From: Leptospira sp. WS60.C2
Lineage (GTDB): Bacteria; Spirochaetota; Leptospiria; Leptospirales; Leptospiraceae
NCBI RefSeq assembly: GCF_040833955.1
Contig: NZ_CP162133.1
Location: forward strand, 2,522,501 to 2,586,500
Reading direction: 5' to 3'
DNA length: 64,000 bases
Part shown: piece after piece, positions 55,418 to 63,936 of the stretch
How the letters are laid out: each line of letters starts with the position of its first letter
How positions within the stretch are numbered: position 1 is the first letter of the stretch
Position numbers and translations under genes: made by a program
Notes under the pieces: model-generated
What the model saw: only the letters and a program-made list of their open reading frames with translations
Databases searched by the model: none
What the model was told of the DNA's origin: nothing

Positions 55418-55664
55418 GGCAAGTGTTAAATCGTTTTCCGCCAAGTATATATGTACGCCTAGCGTTTTTTTAAAATGAAATTGTCGGAATTTTTGGCAAG
55501 TCTAAATAGATTATTTTCCTCTTGAAACCTTTGACATCGTTCTAACATCACCTAACATAAATTAGCAGGACTGGTAACGTAAAAAACTGACGAAAAAAGA
55601 ACCACCCTGTCCTCCTTTTCAGCTCCTGGCAATATCTTACCCTGATTTCCAATCGATTGATCTA

Positions 55665-55691
55665 TTTTAGCAGAAATATTCTCTGCTAAAA
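55665..55691. promoter_or_regulatory. 27-bp inverted repeat upstream of rhodanese lipoprotein 3
   Basis: Perfect 10-bp arms TTTTAGCAGA (55665-55674) and TCTGCTAAAA (55682-55691) around seven bases, 71 bases before the ATG. Its geometry (arms around a seven-base spacer) mirrors the palindrome before the first rhodanese lipoprotein gene (31527-31557), though the sequence differs. Candidate operator. Confidence 0.5.
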
Positions 55692-55762
55692 CGAATATCT
55701 ATTTCCGTTTCCCGCCCACTTTTCGAAATCAAACCTAAGAACTTTTAATTTAGGAGCCTTCC

Positions 55763-57343
55763 ATGATTCAGAAATGGACAAAAACTCTCACTTCCCTATT
55801 CCTACTTTCGTCTTTGTTTTTTTGCGCAGAGAAAAAAGCGGATAATAACAACATACTCTTAGGTCTGCTGACTCTCGCAGCCAATCAAATCAAAGTGAAT
55901 ACTGTCAGTGAATTGGTAAACGAATCAGCCGATGACTATAATCAAAACCAATGGGGACTGATTACGGGGTCTACATTGAATTCTTGGGTGTCCAATTGGC
56001 AGGCAAATAAACCAAGCCATATCACAGGAAAACTGATTATCTTACAAACGGATGCTGCGAATCGTAGAACTGGCGATAGTCCTGGAAGAAAACCATATGT
56101 GAAATCGGATCCTCAACTGGGAGTCTATGTATACTTATTGAATGACTATACTCCTTCAGGCCTACCTACTGGTGGGTTTCGCTTCAACCAAACAAGAGAT
56201 GCAGGTCTGATTAGAAATTCTGTTCGATACCAAGCAAACGGAGAATTTGTGGATGACTGGCTGAATACGTATGGCATTAACCCGACAAAAGATTTGATTG
56301 TTTTTGCAGCTGGAACTGGAAATGGAACCATTCCTGCTTCAGCACTCACCTCTTCTAGTGCAGGACTGGCTGGAGCCATTCAAGACATTACAAGAGGTGT
56401 ATATTGGTTGCGATACTGGGGAGTTGATATCAAACATTTGGCAATCCTCAACGGAAATTTGAGGAGCAATTTTGTGTTAACTTATCCGACTCAAACCAGT
56501 GATTCCAAAAGTTCGCTACCTGCGAAGGGTAACTTCACAGTAAAAAGCATTCGTGTAGACAATACCATTATCACTTCTGGCTTAGAGGATATTTACGAAA
56601 TTGCAAAAAACAATCTGGAAGCACAAATTCCTGGACTTACAACAAAACAGTTCTTAATTGACGCAAGACCCACTCCTCAATTTGGATCAGGACGATCGGC
56701 AGGTGTCAATGGCGATACCACTCAATACATCACAACTGGTTGGGATTCCGCTGGAGCACCTGTTGTTTGGGGCGCAGGTGGTGATGCAAACTCTGCCAAT
56801 ACAGCAGGAAAAACCTATGTGCCTTTTGAAGGCAATATCAAAGGTGCTGTATCATTTCCATGGCTTGCTCTCTTCGAAGGTTTTACTGATTCAGGTGGAG
56901 TTGCAGATGATGCGGCAGCGGAAGCAGCCTTCAATATTGGATACCGTTATAAACCGAAATCTAATTTAAAAACAATTTTCGCAAATAAAGGTTATACTTC
57001 TGGTGCCACAGTTGTGAGCCAATGTCGAACCAATTTTGAAGCACAGGTGAATGGGTTCGCTGCTCTAAACATTTTGGGTTATCCAACTACTTACTATGAT
57101 GGTTCCCTTGTAGAATGGACCGCTTTGATAGCTGCCCATCCTGATAACACAATCAATCAGGTCCCTGCTGATTTTAAATGGAGAACTGATTTAAACACCG
57201 TGAGTGTTTTTAGTTACAATCCACAAATCACAAATAGTGGAGCTTTGGGAGGTGTTATCAGTAGAGTGAAACCTGCCGGGGTCAATCTACAAGCAACCAC
57301 CACTAAAAAATTCATCCAAGAAGATAAAGCATACAAGTATTAG
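55763..57343 (+). CDS. Rhodanese-fold lipoprotein, catalytic Cys present (paralogue 3)
   Basis: A 526-residue lipoprotein (lipobox LFFC, Cys21). It is clearly the same family as the genes at 31669 and 34431: SADDYNQNQWGLITGSTLNSW, GVYWLRYWGVDIKHLAILNG, GNIKGAVSFPWLALFEG and YPTTYYDGSLVEWTA. The active loop SQCRTNFEA has Cys421. An insertion of about 50 residues, rich in Gly and Ala, enlarges it over paralogue 1. It is placed alone between acpP and the DUF1538 gene, with no cytochrome nearby, and is followed by a hairpin terminator. Confidence 0.82.
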   Translation: MIQKWTKTLTSLFLLSSLFFCAEKKADNNNILLGLLTLAANQIKVNTVSELVNESADDYNQNQWGLITGSTLNSWVSNWQANKPSHITGKLIILQTDAANRRTGDSPGRKPYVKSDPQLGVYVYLLNDYTPSGLPTGGFRFNQTRDAGLIRNSVRYQANGEFVDDWLNTYGINPTKDLIVFAAGTGNGTIPASALTSSSAGLAGAIQDITRGVYWLRYWGVDIKHLAILNGNLRSNFVLTYPTQTSDSKSSLPAKGNFTVKSIRVDNTIITSGLEDIYEIAKNNLEAQIPGLTTKQFLIDARPTPQFGSGRSAGVNGDTTQYITTGWDSAGAPVVWGAGGDANSANTAGKTYVPFEGNIKGAVSFPWLALFEGFTDSGGVADDAAAEAAFNIGYRYKPKSNLKTIFANKGYTSGATVVSQCRTNFEAQVNGFAALNILGYPTTYYDGSLVEWTALIAAHPDNTINQVPADFKWRTDLNTVSVFSYNPQITNSGALGGVISRVKPAGVNLQATTTKKFIQEDKAYKY

Positions 57344-57367
57344 ATTCTTTCCCTGTCGAATCACTTC

Positions 57368-57391
57368 GTCTCTTGGTGCATTCCAAGAGAC
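57368..57391 (+). terminator. Hairpin terminator after rhodanese lipoprotein 3
   Basis: Arms GTCTCTTGG (57368-57376) and CCAAGAGAC (57383-57391) with a six-base loop, followed by ATTCTTTTCC. It separates the lipoprotein gene from the DUF1538 gene. Confidence 0.7.
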
Positions 57392-57449
57392 ATTCTTTTC
57401 CGATCTAAATTCCCTTTTCAAAAATGTTTTTCTTTGATTCTTTGTCTTT

Positions 57450-59354
57450 ATGGCAAGGAATGAAAAAGAAGAGTCGATACAGATTGGATTTCGAGAAGCA
57501 ATCACCCTTATCGTTCCCTATTTCCAAAAGAAAGTATGGAATCAGATCAAATCTGTCATTTGGATTGTACTCTACTTATCTCTATTTCAACTGATCATTT
57601 TACGAATTCCAGTAAAGGAAGCTGGCATCATTGCCCTTGGAATTTCTGCTGTCGTTTTTGGACTTACTTTTTTCTTAGAAGGTCTGTTTCTCGGCTTAAT
57701 GCCATTAGGCGAAGCGTTAGGCCTGAGGTTACCTCAAAAATTGGGAGTGTTCAGTATCATGATCTTCTCGATTTTAATGGGAATCGGTGCAACATTAGCA
57801 GAGCCAGCGATCACAATTTTGAAAGCAAGCGGAAGTAAAGTGGCACCATGGGATGCTCCTTTATTGTATTATTTGCTTAATGATGGATCGGGATCATTGT
57901 ACCTAGCGATTGCCTTAGGTGTAGGTGTATCCGTTGTCTTTGGTATGTTACGTTTTCTCTATGGATTCTCGTTATCGAAATTACTCATCCCTTCGATTCT
58001 AATTCTTTTATTCGTCAGTATTTATGCCCAATTTGATGAGAATTTACAATTCATTTCAGGACTAGCTTGGGATTCTGGAGCAGTGACAACTGGACCCGTT
58101 ACAGTTCCTCTGGTTGTAGCCTTAGGAATTGGTATTTCCAAAGTATCTGAAAAAAATGAACAAAGCAGTGCGTATGGAGTGGTCACCCTTGCCTCCTTAT
58201 TTCCAATCCTTGCCGTATTTATCGTTGGGATCTATTTTTCTGGGAAACTTCCAAAACCAATGTCAGAGGAAGAATTTTTCAAAACAGGAATTCATCTAAA
58301 AGAATCAAAACTTCTATTAGGTGAGAAACTCAAGAATTCCTTAGAATCAAAGAAGATTCCAAACGCACAAATATCGCCTCCTTTAAAGTTTCAAAGTATC
58401 AATGATAAAATTTTGGAGGCATTTCAATTAGCAATTCGTGCGATTTTACCTCTCACTTTGTTTTTAATTCTAGTTTTGTATTTAATATTGAAGGAGAAAA
58501 TTCCTTACCCTGAAGAAGTTAGGTTAGGAATTCTTTTTTCCGTCATTGGCCTCTCAATCTTTAACTTCGGAGTGATTTTTGGATTGAATAAACTTGGTGA
58601 TCAAGTTGGAGGAAAGCTACCGTCCACCTTTCGTTCGATTGAATTAACAGATTCAACAAAATACATCCCAAATTTTAACCCAAAAACAGTGTTAAAAGCA
58701 GTGAATGAAGATGGAAAGGAAGAAAGTTTTTTCTATCTGAAAGAACGGAAACTATACACAGGGATTCCCTATCACGAAGAAAACTGGAATGCAAAAAGCA
58801 AAGTTTATGAATACATCCCCATTCACGGCCCAATTTTTGGTAAGGAAGATAATCTTCTAGGTTATATGATCGTTTTATTCTTTGCATTCTTTTTAGGTTA
58901 TAGTGCAACATTAGCAGAACCAGCTTTGTCTGCATTAGGGAATGCGGTAGAAGAAACAACGGTTGGAACATTTCGTAAATCATTTTTGATCCAAGCTGTG
59001 GCCATCGGTGTTGGTTTTGGTACTTTAATCGGGATGTTAAAAATCTTAATTGAGCTTCCTATTGTTTGGATCTTAATTCCGATTTATATCTCTCTTTTAA
59101 TTCTAAATTCAATCAGTAAGTCAGAATTTATCGAAATTGCTTGGGATAGTGCGGGTGTCACCACTGGTCCCATTACAGTTCCTCTCGTAATTGCTATGGG
59201 ACTTGGAATTGGTAATCAGTTAGGCACAGTCGATGGGTTTGGAATCCTAGCGTGTGCATCTGCTTTTCCAATTTTATCTGTTTTAGTGATGGGTTTAATC
59301 GTTGAGAATTCGAGAAAACTTTCCTTAAACGAAATGGAAACAAAATCAAAGTAA
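57450..59354 (+). CDS. DUF1538 polytopic membrane protein
   Basis: A 634-residue protein with about 14 membrane segments built from two repeats. Each repeat contains GATLAEPA or SATLAEPA and a late WDSGAVTTGPVTVPLV or WDSAGVTTGPITVPLV. This is the DUF1538 family layout; the internal duplication suggests an inverted- or direct-repeat transporter or channel. A PII-like gene follows six bases later, and PII proteins commonly gate membrane transporters, so a PII-regulated transport role is inferred. Substrate is unknown. Confidence 0.88.
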   Translation: MARNEKEESIQIGFREAITLIVPYFQKKVWNQIKSVIWIVLYLSLFQLIILRIPVKEAGIIALGISAVVFGLTFFLEGLFLGLMPLGEALGLRLPQKLGVFSIMIFSILMGIGATLAEPAITILKASGSKVAPWDAPLLYYLLNDGSGSLYLAIALGVGVSVVFGMLRFLYGFSLSKLLIPSILILLFVSIYAQFDENLQFISGLAWDSGAVTTGPVTVPLVVALGIGISKVSEKNEQSSAYGVVTLASLFPILAVFIVGIYFSGKLPKPMSEEEFFKTGIHLKESKLLLGEKLKNSLESKKIPNAQISPPLKFQSINDKILEAFQLAIRAILPLTLFLILVLYLILKEKIPYPEEVRLGILFSVIGLSIFNFGVIFGLNKLGDQVGGKLPSTFRSIELTDSTKYIPNFNPKTVLKAVNEDGKEESFFYLKERKLYTGIPYHEENWNAKSKVYEYIPIHGPIFGKEDNLLGYMIVLFFAFFLGYSATLAEPALSALGNAVEETTVGTFRKSFLIQAVAIGVGFGTLIGMLKILIELPIVWILIPIYISLLILNSISKSEFIEIAWDSAGVTTGPITVPLVIAMGLGIGNQLGTVDGFGILACASAFPILSVLVMGLIVENSRKLSLNEMETKSK

Positions 59355-59360
59355 AAGAAT

Positions 59361-60482
59361 ATGAAAATGAATACCTCGAGAATCACAGCGATTGTTCATA
59401 GAGATTTGACTGAGGCCGTCACAAAAGCATTAAAAGCAAATTTTGTACATTATTATCATATGGAACCTGCACGTTATCCAGTGCTAGGCAAAAGAGGGCT
59501 TTGGTTTTTTGACTTTTATCAAAATCAATCTATGATTGATACACCAGTGGTTATCTTTGAAATTATCTGCTTAGAGAAATCTGTACCGTTTTTATTATCA
59601 GTGATCAAAGAGGCAGCAGAATTAAACATACCTGGACACGGGAGTGTCTACTCGGAAACAATTGCTCTAATCGGAAGCGAACCTCCTTTAGAATATATTT
59701 ATTCAAACAATGTAAAAGTAAAATCGATTGGTTTTACTGGACTAAAAGGTATATTTTGTATCTTACCAAGAGGTTCGGCTGAATACATTGCAAGAATGGT
59801 TTTGCAAAATGGAATCGGTGTTCCTACGATCAGTTATGGCACGGGGAGTGGACTTCGAGATCGATTAGGCCTACTTCGAATTACAATCCCGAAAGAAAAA
59901 GAAATTTTAAAATTAATTGTACACTCTTCCGATTCTGAACACGTGCTCGATTTTATGATCGAATTGGGCAGATTGGATCTGCCAGGAAGAGGTTTCATTT
60001 TTGAGTTCCCAGTAGAACACGGATTGTTAAACACAAAAGTAAGCTTAGAAGGTGCAAAACAAGCGGCAAGTATGGACCAAATCATATCCGCCTTAGATCA
60101 GTTATACGGAAATATGGATTGGAGAAAAAAATCAAACCAATTCCGACAAAACACAAGGCACAGAAATTATTTTGAAGGTGTAAACTTAGTTCTAAACTGT
60201 AAAGAAGAGTCGATGGAATTTGTACTGAGTTCCCTAAGAAAAGTGGGGGTCACTAGTTCCACAATTTCCCTGAATCGAATTGTTCACACAGGAAATTCTG
60301 AAAGTCATTTTACACCTGCAAGAGAAGTAGCAAATTTGCTGATTCCCAAAAAAAACCTTTCAGAAGTCACCGAAGTATTGAAAGAAATTGGCTTTTTTAC
60401 GAACGAATACGAAGGGATTGCCTATACGATGGAAATACCTAGAGCATTCTCCTATCAATCAAAACAGTTAAAAAAAAAGTAG
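59361..60482 (+). CDS. Multi-domain PII-like regulator paired with DUF1538
   Basis: A 373-residue protein made of apparently three ferredoxin-like PII-type domains: about 5-110 (ITAIVHRDLTEAVTKALK to IPGHGSVYSETI), about 120-235 (GIFCILPRGSAEYIARMVLQ to LPGRGFIFEFPVEHG) and a shorter third at about 265-370 (GVNLVLNCKEESMEFVL). The GxGSVYSET and GRGFIFEF positions correspond to the region after the T-loop in PII proteins. Tandem PII-like domains in one chain would mimic the PII trimer. It probably senses a nucleotide or metabolite and controls the DUF1538 protein encoded next to it. Not a canonical GlnB. Confidence 0.75.
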   Translation: MKMNTSRITAIVHRDLTEAVTKALKANFVHYYHMEPARYPVLGKRGLWFFDFYQNQSMIDTPVVIFEIICLEKSVPFLLSVIKEAAELNIPGHGSVYSETIALIGSEPPLEYIYSNNVKVKSIGFTGLKGIFCILPRGSAEYIARMVLQNGIGVPTISYGTGSGLRDRLGLLRITIPKEKEILKLIVHSSDSEHVLDFMIELGRLDLPGRGFIFEFPVEHGLLNTKVSLEGAKQAASMDQIISALDQLYGNMDWRKKSNQFRQNTRHRNYFEGVNLVLNCKEESMEFVLSSLRKVGVTSSTISLNRIVHTGNSESHFTPAREVANLLIPKKNLSEVTEVLKEIGFFTNEYEGIAYTMEIPRAFSYQSKQLKKK

Positions 60483-60521
60483 AGAAGCCAATCAAACAAA
60501 TTCTAATCTCTATCTAATGAT

Positions 60522-61025
60522 CTAGCGGAATACTCGTTCATAGATTTGTAGAAAGATCACTCCTAAACCACCGATGGTTGCCCCCACAATTGGGATTCCT
60601 AAAATTCGAATCGTAAAGTTGATGGAATCTAACCTTTTTTCAATGGATTCAAACCTGGCGTCTATAGTTGATTGCATAGATTCAAACCGGGCGTCCATAG
60701 TCGATTGCATAGATTCAAATCGGGCGTCCATAGTCGATTGCATAGATTCAAATCGAGCGTCCATACTTAATTGAAAGGATTCGAAACGCAGGTTCATTTC
60801 ATTCCGCAAAGATTCTGACCGTTGGTTCATTTCGTAACGCATGGAGTCAAATCCGGTTCTCACTTCTTGGTGCATGGGTAGAATCTTTGTTTCTTGCATA
60901 TTGGTTATGCCTTGGTCGCGTTTCTCTTCAATAGTATCCACAATCCAGTCTTGGATTTCAACCGCGATTTTCGTATCAATATGGGCTTTTTCGAGGATTT
61001 GGTATAGTTTTTGGTCTGTTCTCAT
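60522..61025 (-). CDS. Hendecad coiled-coil protein with C-terminal membrane helix
   Basis: A 167-residue protein: an N-terminal helix (DQKLYQILEKAHIDTKIAVEI), then a long coiled coil containing an 11-residue repeat (MDARFESMQST) three times plus degenerate flanking copies, and a C-terminal membrane helix (ILGIPIVGATIGGLGVIFLQI). The layout is like DUF1640/CCDC90 membrane-anchored coiled coils. The repeat is encoded by near-identical 33-bp units, so its length may vary between strains. It stands alone downstream of fabG. Function unknown. Confidence 0.75.
   Translation of the reverse strand: MRTDQKLYQILEKAHIDTKIAVEIQDWIVDTIEEKRDQGITNMQETKILPMHQEVRTGFDSMRYEMNQRSESLRNEMNLRFESFQLSMDARFESMQSTMDARFESMQSTMDARFESMQSTIDARFESIEKRLDSINFTIRILGIPIVGATIGGLGVIFLQIYERVFR
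60658..60789. repeat. 33-bp in-frame tandem repeat
   Basis: Units at 60658-60690, 60691-60723, 60724-60756 and a degenerate one at 60757-60789. The second and third differ by one base; the first by a few. The unit encodes an 11-residue coiled-coil repeat in the gene at 60522-61025. Near-identity at DNA level points to recent expansion or slippage. Confidence 0.9.
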
Positions 61026-61087
61026 TTATTTCTCATCAGAAGAGGAGAAATATTTTGAAATTGGTTCTAAATTTGATAATTCAAACA

Positions 61088-61117
61088 CCACTTGAGATCC
61101 AAGAAAACCCCAAGTGG
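61088..61117 (-). terminator. Possible terminator after fabG
   Basis: Arms CCACTTG (61088-61094) and CAAGTGG (61111-61117) lie 18 bases past the fabG stop on the minus strand, with a long loop and only a weak T-rich tail. A tentative call. Confidence 0.35.
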
Positions 61118-61134
61118 AAGTGAAGGATTGTTTT

Positions 61135-61896
61135 TTAGTGACCACCACCTGGTAAAAATCCACCACCGTTGATATCAAGGATATGTCCTGTGATAAAAGA
61201 AGACGCATCGGATGCAAGGAAGGCAATTCCGTTTGCAATGTCTTCAGGAAGACCAGCACGTTTGAGTGGGATCGCTTGCACCATTCCATGTCTGATGTTT
61301 TCTGGAATTGCTTCCGTCATTTCAGTCGCAATGAAACCTGGAGCGATTGCATTACAACGAACCTTTCTAGATGCCATTTCAAGTGCTACAGCTTTAGTAA
61401 AACCAATCACACCTGCTTTCGAAGCAGAGTAGTTTGTTTGTCCGATGTTTCCGTTTTCACCAGAGATAGAAGATAAGTTAATGATGGATCCACCATTTTC
61501 TTGTTTCATCATGACTTTGATTGCCGCTTGAGTACAGAGATAAGTTCCAGTGAGGTTTACAGCGATGACCGCATCCCACTGCTCTTTTTTCATTCTCATA
61601 AGGAGAGTATCACGAGTAATCCCAGCATTGTTCACAAGAATATCAACAGATCCAAATTCTTTTTTTGCTGTATCAATTAATTTTTGTGCATCTTCTTCAA
61701 CGGATACGTTTGCAATGACTGCAATTGCTTTGTAACCTTTTGCTTTTAGTTCTTCCGCAGTTGCATTGGTTGCTTCTGGGTTCATATCGGCGACAACGAT
61801 GTTTGCACCAAGAGATGCAAGTTTCAAACAAGTTGCTTTTCCGATTCCTCTTGCACCACCTGTTACGATGGCTGTTTTCCCTGTTAAACTGATCAT
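61135..61896 (-). CDS. fabG: 3-oxoacyl-ACP reductase FabG
   Basis: A 253-residue short-chain dehydrogenase. The cofactor motif TGGARGIGKA is at residues 12-21, NNAG follows, the catalytic Ser of SSISG and the Y-x-x-x-K of YSASKAG complete the triad, and the family ending FITGHILDINGG is present. It reduces 3-oxoacyl-ACP in fatty acid elongation. AGAGGAT precedes the ATG. It is near plsX and rpmF, part of the old fab gene cluster. Confidence 0.94.
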   Translation of the reverse strand: MISLTGKTAIVTGGARGIGKATCLKLASLGANIVVADMNPEATNATAEELKAKGYKAIAVIANVSVEEDAQKLIDTAKKEFGSVDILVNNAGITRDTLLMRMKKEQWDAVIAVNLTGTYLCTQAAIKVMMKQENGGSIINLSSISGENGNIGQTNYSASKAGVIGFTKAVALEMASRKVRCNAIAPGFIATEMTEAIPENIRHGMVQAIPLKRAGLPEDIANGIAFLASDASSFITGHILDINGGGFLPGGGH

Positions 61897-62022
61897 ATGT
61901 GTATCCTCTTTTTTTAAATCCTAAACAATAAACTTCTCAAATCAAATAAAACCGTTTTCATCAAATTAACAATACCAATGATCAAATGTGTATCATTTCA
62001 TCATTGTTCGAATTCAATATCT

Positions 62023-63045
62023 TTAATGGGAGTCCCCTAAAATACTTTTGTATTCTCCTAACCGCTCTCGGATTCTTTCATTGATACCGTGTTTGGCGCA
62101 CTCAGATATCACTCTAACCGCATTTTTCACAGCAAGTGCGTTAGACGATCCATGCCCAATCATACAAATCCCTTCTACACCAAGTAAAAGTGCGCCTCCA
62201 TATTCAGCATAATCTAAACGTTTTTTCACCGCTGTAAATGTGGATTTTAAAAGAAGTGCACCTGTTTGTGCAAGACTTGATTGTCTAATTGAATTTCGTA
62301 AGACATTAAAAATGGATTTTGCAAGGCCCTCTGTGGCTTTCAGGACAATGTTTCCAATAAAACCATCACAAACAACTACGTCCACGTCTCGCCCACTGCC
62401 GTACAAATCCCGGCCTTCGACATTGCCAACAAAGTTAAATGGAATTTTTTTTAAGAGATCAAATGTTTTTACGGAAACGGTATTCCCTTTTTTGTCTTCT
62501 TCCCCATTGGAAAGAATCCCAACTTTTGGTTTTGAAATTCCAAAGAGTTCTCTGGCATAAATTTCACCCATGACAGCAAACTGAGCCAAGTATTCTGGTT
62601 TGCAGTCTACATTGGCACCAGCATCTAACAAAATAACAGGTGGTCCCTCTTCCCTAGGAATGGGTGCAGCAATGGGAGGTCGTAAAACGCCAGGTAGACG
62701 ACCGAGGTGTAATAATGCAGCGGCCATAGTAGCGCCAGTGTTTCCAGGAGAAAACACACCGATACATTCTTTGTCTGCTACTAAACGAACTGCTTTGACT
62801 ACGGAAGAATCCTCCATAGCGCGGACAGCTATGGAAGGAGAATCATTCATTCCGATGATTTCGGATGAATGTATGACACGGATTTTTTCGGTGTCATAAT
62901 CGAATTTTAACAGGATATCAAGTAACTCTTGTTCGTCGCCAACGAGCGAAACAGACAGTCCGAATTCTCGTACTGCCAGTACCGCGCCCTCGACGATACC
63001 TTCAGGGCCGTAATCTCCGCTCATCGCGTCCACGGCGACCCACAT
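62023..63045 (-). CDS. plsX: Phosphate acyltransferase PlsX
   Basis: A 340-residue enzyme that makes acyl-phosphate from acyl-ACP for phospholipid synthesis. It begins [19 protein letters not shown] and has [33 protein letters not shown] and [13 protein letters not shown], all family signatures. The ATG lies five bases after the rpmF stop, so the two are co-transcribed, as in most bacteria. Confidence 0.95.
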   Translation of the reverse strand: MWVAVDAMSGDYGPEGIVEGAVLAVREFGLSVSLVGDEQELLDILLKFDYDTEKIRVIHSSEIIGMNDSPSIAVRAMEDSSVVKAVRLVADKECIGVFSPGNTGATMAAALLHLGRLPGVLRPPIAAPIPREEGPPVILLDAGANVDCKPEYLAQFAVMGEIYARELFGISKPKVGILSNGEEDKKGNTVSVKTFDLLKKIPFNFVGNVEGRDLYGSGRDVDVVVCDGFIGNIVLKATEGLAKSIFNVLRNSIRQSSLAQTGALLLKSTFTAVKKRLDYAEYGGALLLGVEGICMIGHGSSNALAVKNAVRVISECAKHGINERIRERLGEYKSILGDSH

Positions 63046-63050
63046 GACGG

Positions 63051-63251
63051 TTAGTTATCTTCGGTCGTTTTTTTAACTTTTTGAGCGACTACGAGTTTAC
63101 CCTTATAAAAACCGCAATAAGGGCATACACGGTGGGACAGAACAAATGATCCACAATTGGAACACGGGTTTAAGTTAGGTTTGCCAATCGCGTGATGGGC
63201 TCTTTTTGTTCTAACTTTCGATTTTGATTTACGTCTCTTTGGGACTGCCAT
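63051..63251 (-). CDS. rpmF: 50S ribosomal protein L32
   Basis: A 66-residue protein with the L32 start ([20 protein letters not shown]) and a zinc-ribbon of four cysteines (NPCSNCG and [12 protein letters not shown]). GAGGATAG precedes the ATG. rpmF-plsX order is highly conserved. Confidence 0.97.
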   Translation of the reverse strand: MAVPKRRKSKSKVRTKRAHHAIGKPNLNPCSNCGSFVLSHRVCPYCGFYKGKLVVAQKVKKTTEDN

Positions 63252-63318
63252 GGCTATCCTCTATGGAATTATAACTGGTTTTTACTATGTTTTGGAAAAC
63301 CGATGTGAAAACAATATT

Positions 63319-63933
63319 TTAATTTTCTAGGCTGTCGATAAGAGACCGTAATTCGGCGTGTTTGTGATAAAAAGAAGAGCGATTGCTGACCAAACGGGCT
63401 GTACTATACAAGATCGACTCAAATTCTTTGAGTCCGTTGGCTTTTAACGTTCCGCCAGTGGAAACGAGATCCACGATACAGTCGGAAAGTCCTACAATCG
63501 GCGCAAGCTCAATCGAACCATAAAGTTTGATGATTTCGCAAGAAATGCCTTTGGAAAAAAAATATTCGCGAGTGAGGTTCGGGTATTTGGTCGCAACGCG
63601 CACTTTGGAGCGTTTTGCGTAGAGGTCAAAGTCGGGGAAGGAGGCAAGAGAAAGCCGACAAGCACCGAGTTTCAAATCCACAGGAGCGATGAGGTCAAAT
63701 CCCCCTTCTCTCAGGATGTCCCAACCTACAATTCCAACATCGGCAGCAGCTTCTTCTACATACGTACAGACATCTTGGGATCTTACAAATAGTAAACGAA
63801 GTCGTTTGTCTTCGGAGACATAGGTGAGTTCTTTAGAACCCTCAGATGGCAAATTTTTTAGCCATCCTTTGGATTGCAAAAGAAGTGCGGTTTCTTCGGC
63901 AAGCCTACCTTTCGGAAGAGCCAAAGTTAACAT
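63319..63933 (-). CDS. hisG: ATP phosphoribosyltransferase, short form (HisG)
   Basis: A 204-residue HisG of the short type, which lacks the C-terminal regulatory domain and needs HisZ for activity. It has [11 protein letters not shown] at the start, [12 protein letters not shown] and the PRPP-binding [19 protein letters not shown] pattern (seen as [12 protein letters not shown]). It performs the first step of histidine synthesis. The ATG lies three bases after the stop of the upstream gene at the window edge. Confidence 0.94.
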   Translation of the reverse strand: MLTLALPKGRLAEETALLLQSKGWLKNLPSEGSKELTYVSEDKRLRLLFVRSQDVCTYVEEAAADVGIVGWDILREGGFDLIAPVDLKLGACRLSLASFPDFDLYAKRSKVRVATKYPNLTREYFFSKGISCEIIKLYGSIELAPIVGLSDCIVDLVSTGGTLKANGLKEFESILYSTARLVSNRSSFYHKHAELRSLIDSLEN

Positions 63934-63936
63934 AGG

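Larger units (their letters stand above)
55387..55762. other. 376-bp divergent intergenic region between acpP and rhodanese lipoprotein
   Basis: No gene was seen. The left part carries the acpP leader with the 16-bp palindrome at 55402; the right part carries the leader of the rhodanese lipoprotein with the inverted repeat at 55665 and GGAG before the ATG. The middle is AT-rich. Promoters must lie here in both directions but no convincing -35/-10 pair was assigned. Confidence 0.5.

Noticed and set aside
60658..60789. CRISPR-like array
   Set aside because: The repeats are contiguous, in frame with a coiled-coil gene and have no spacers; no cas genes are present.
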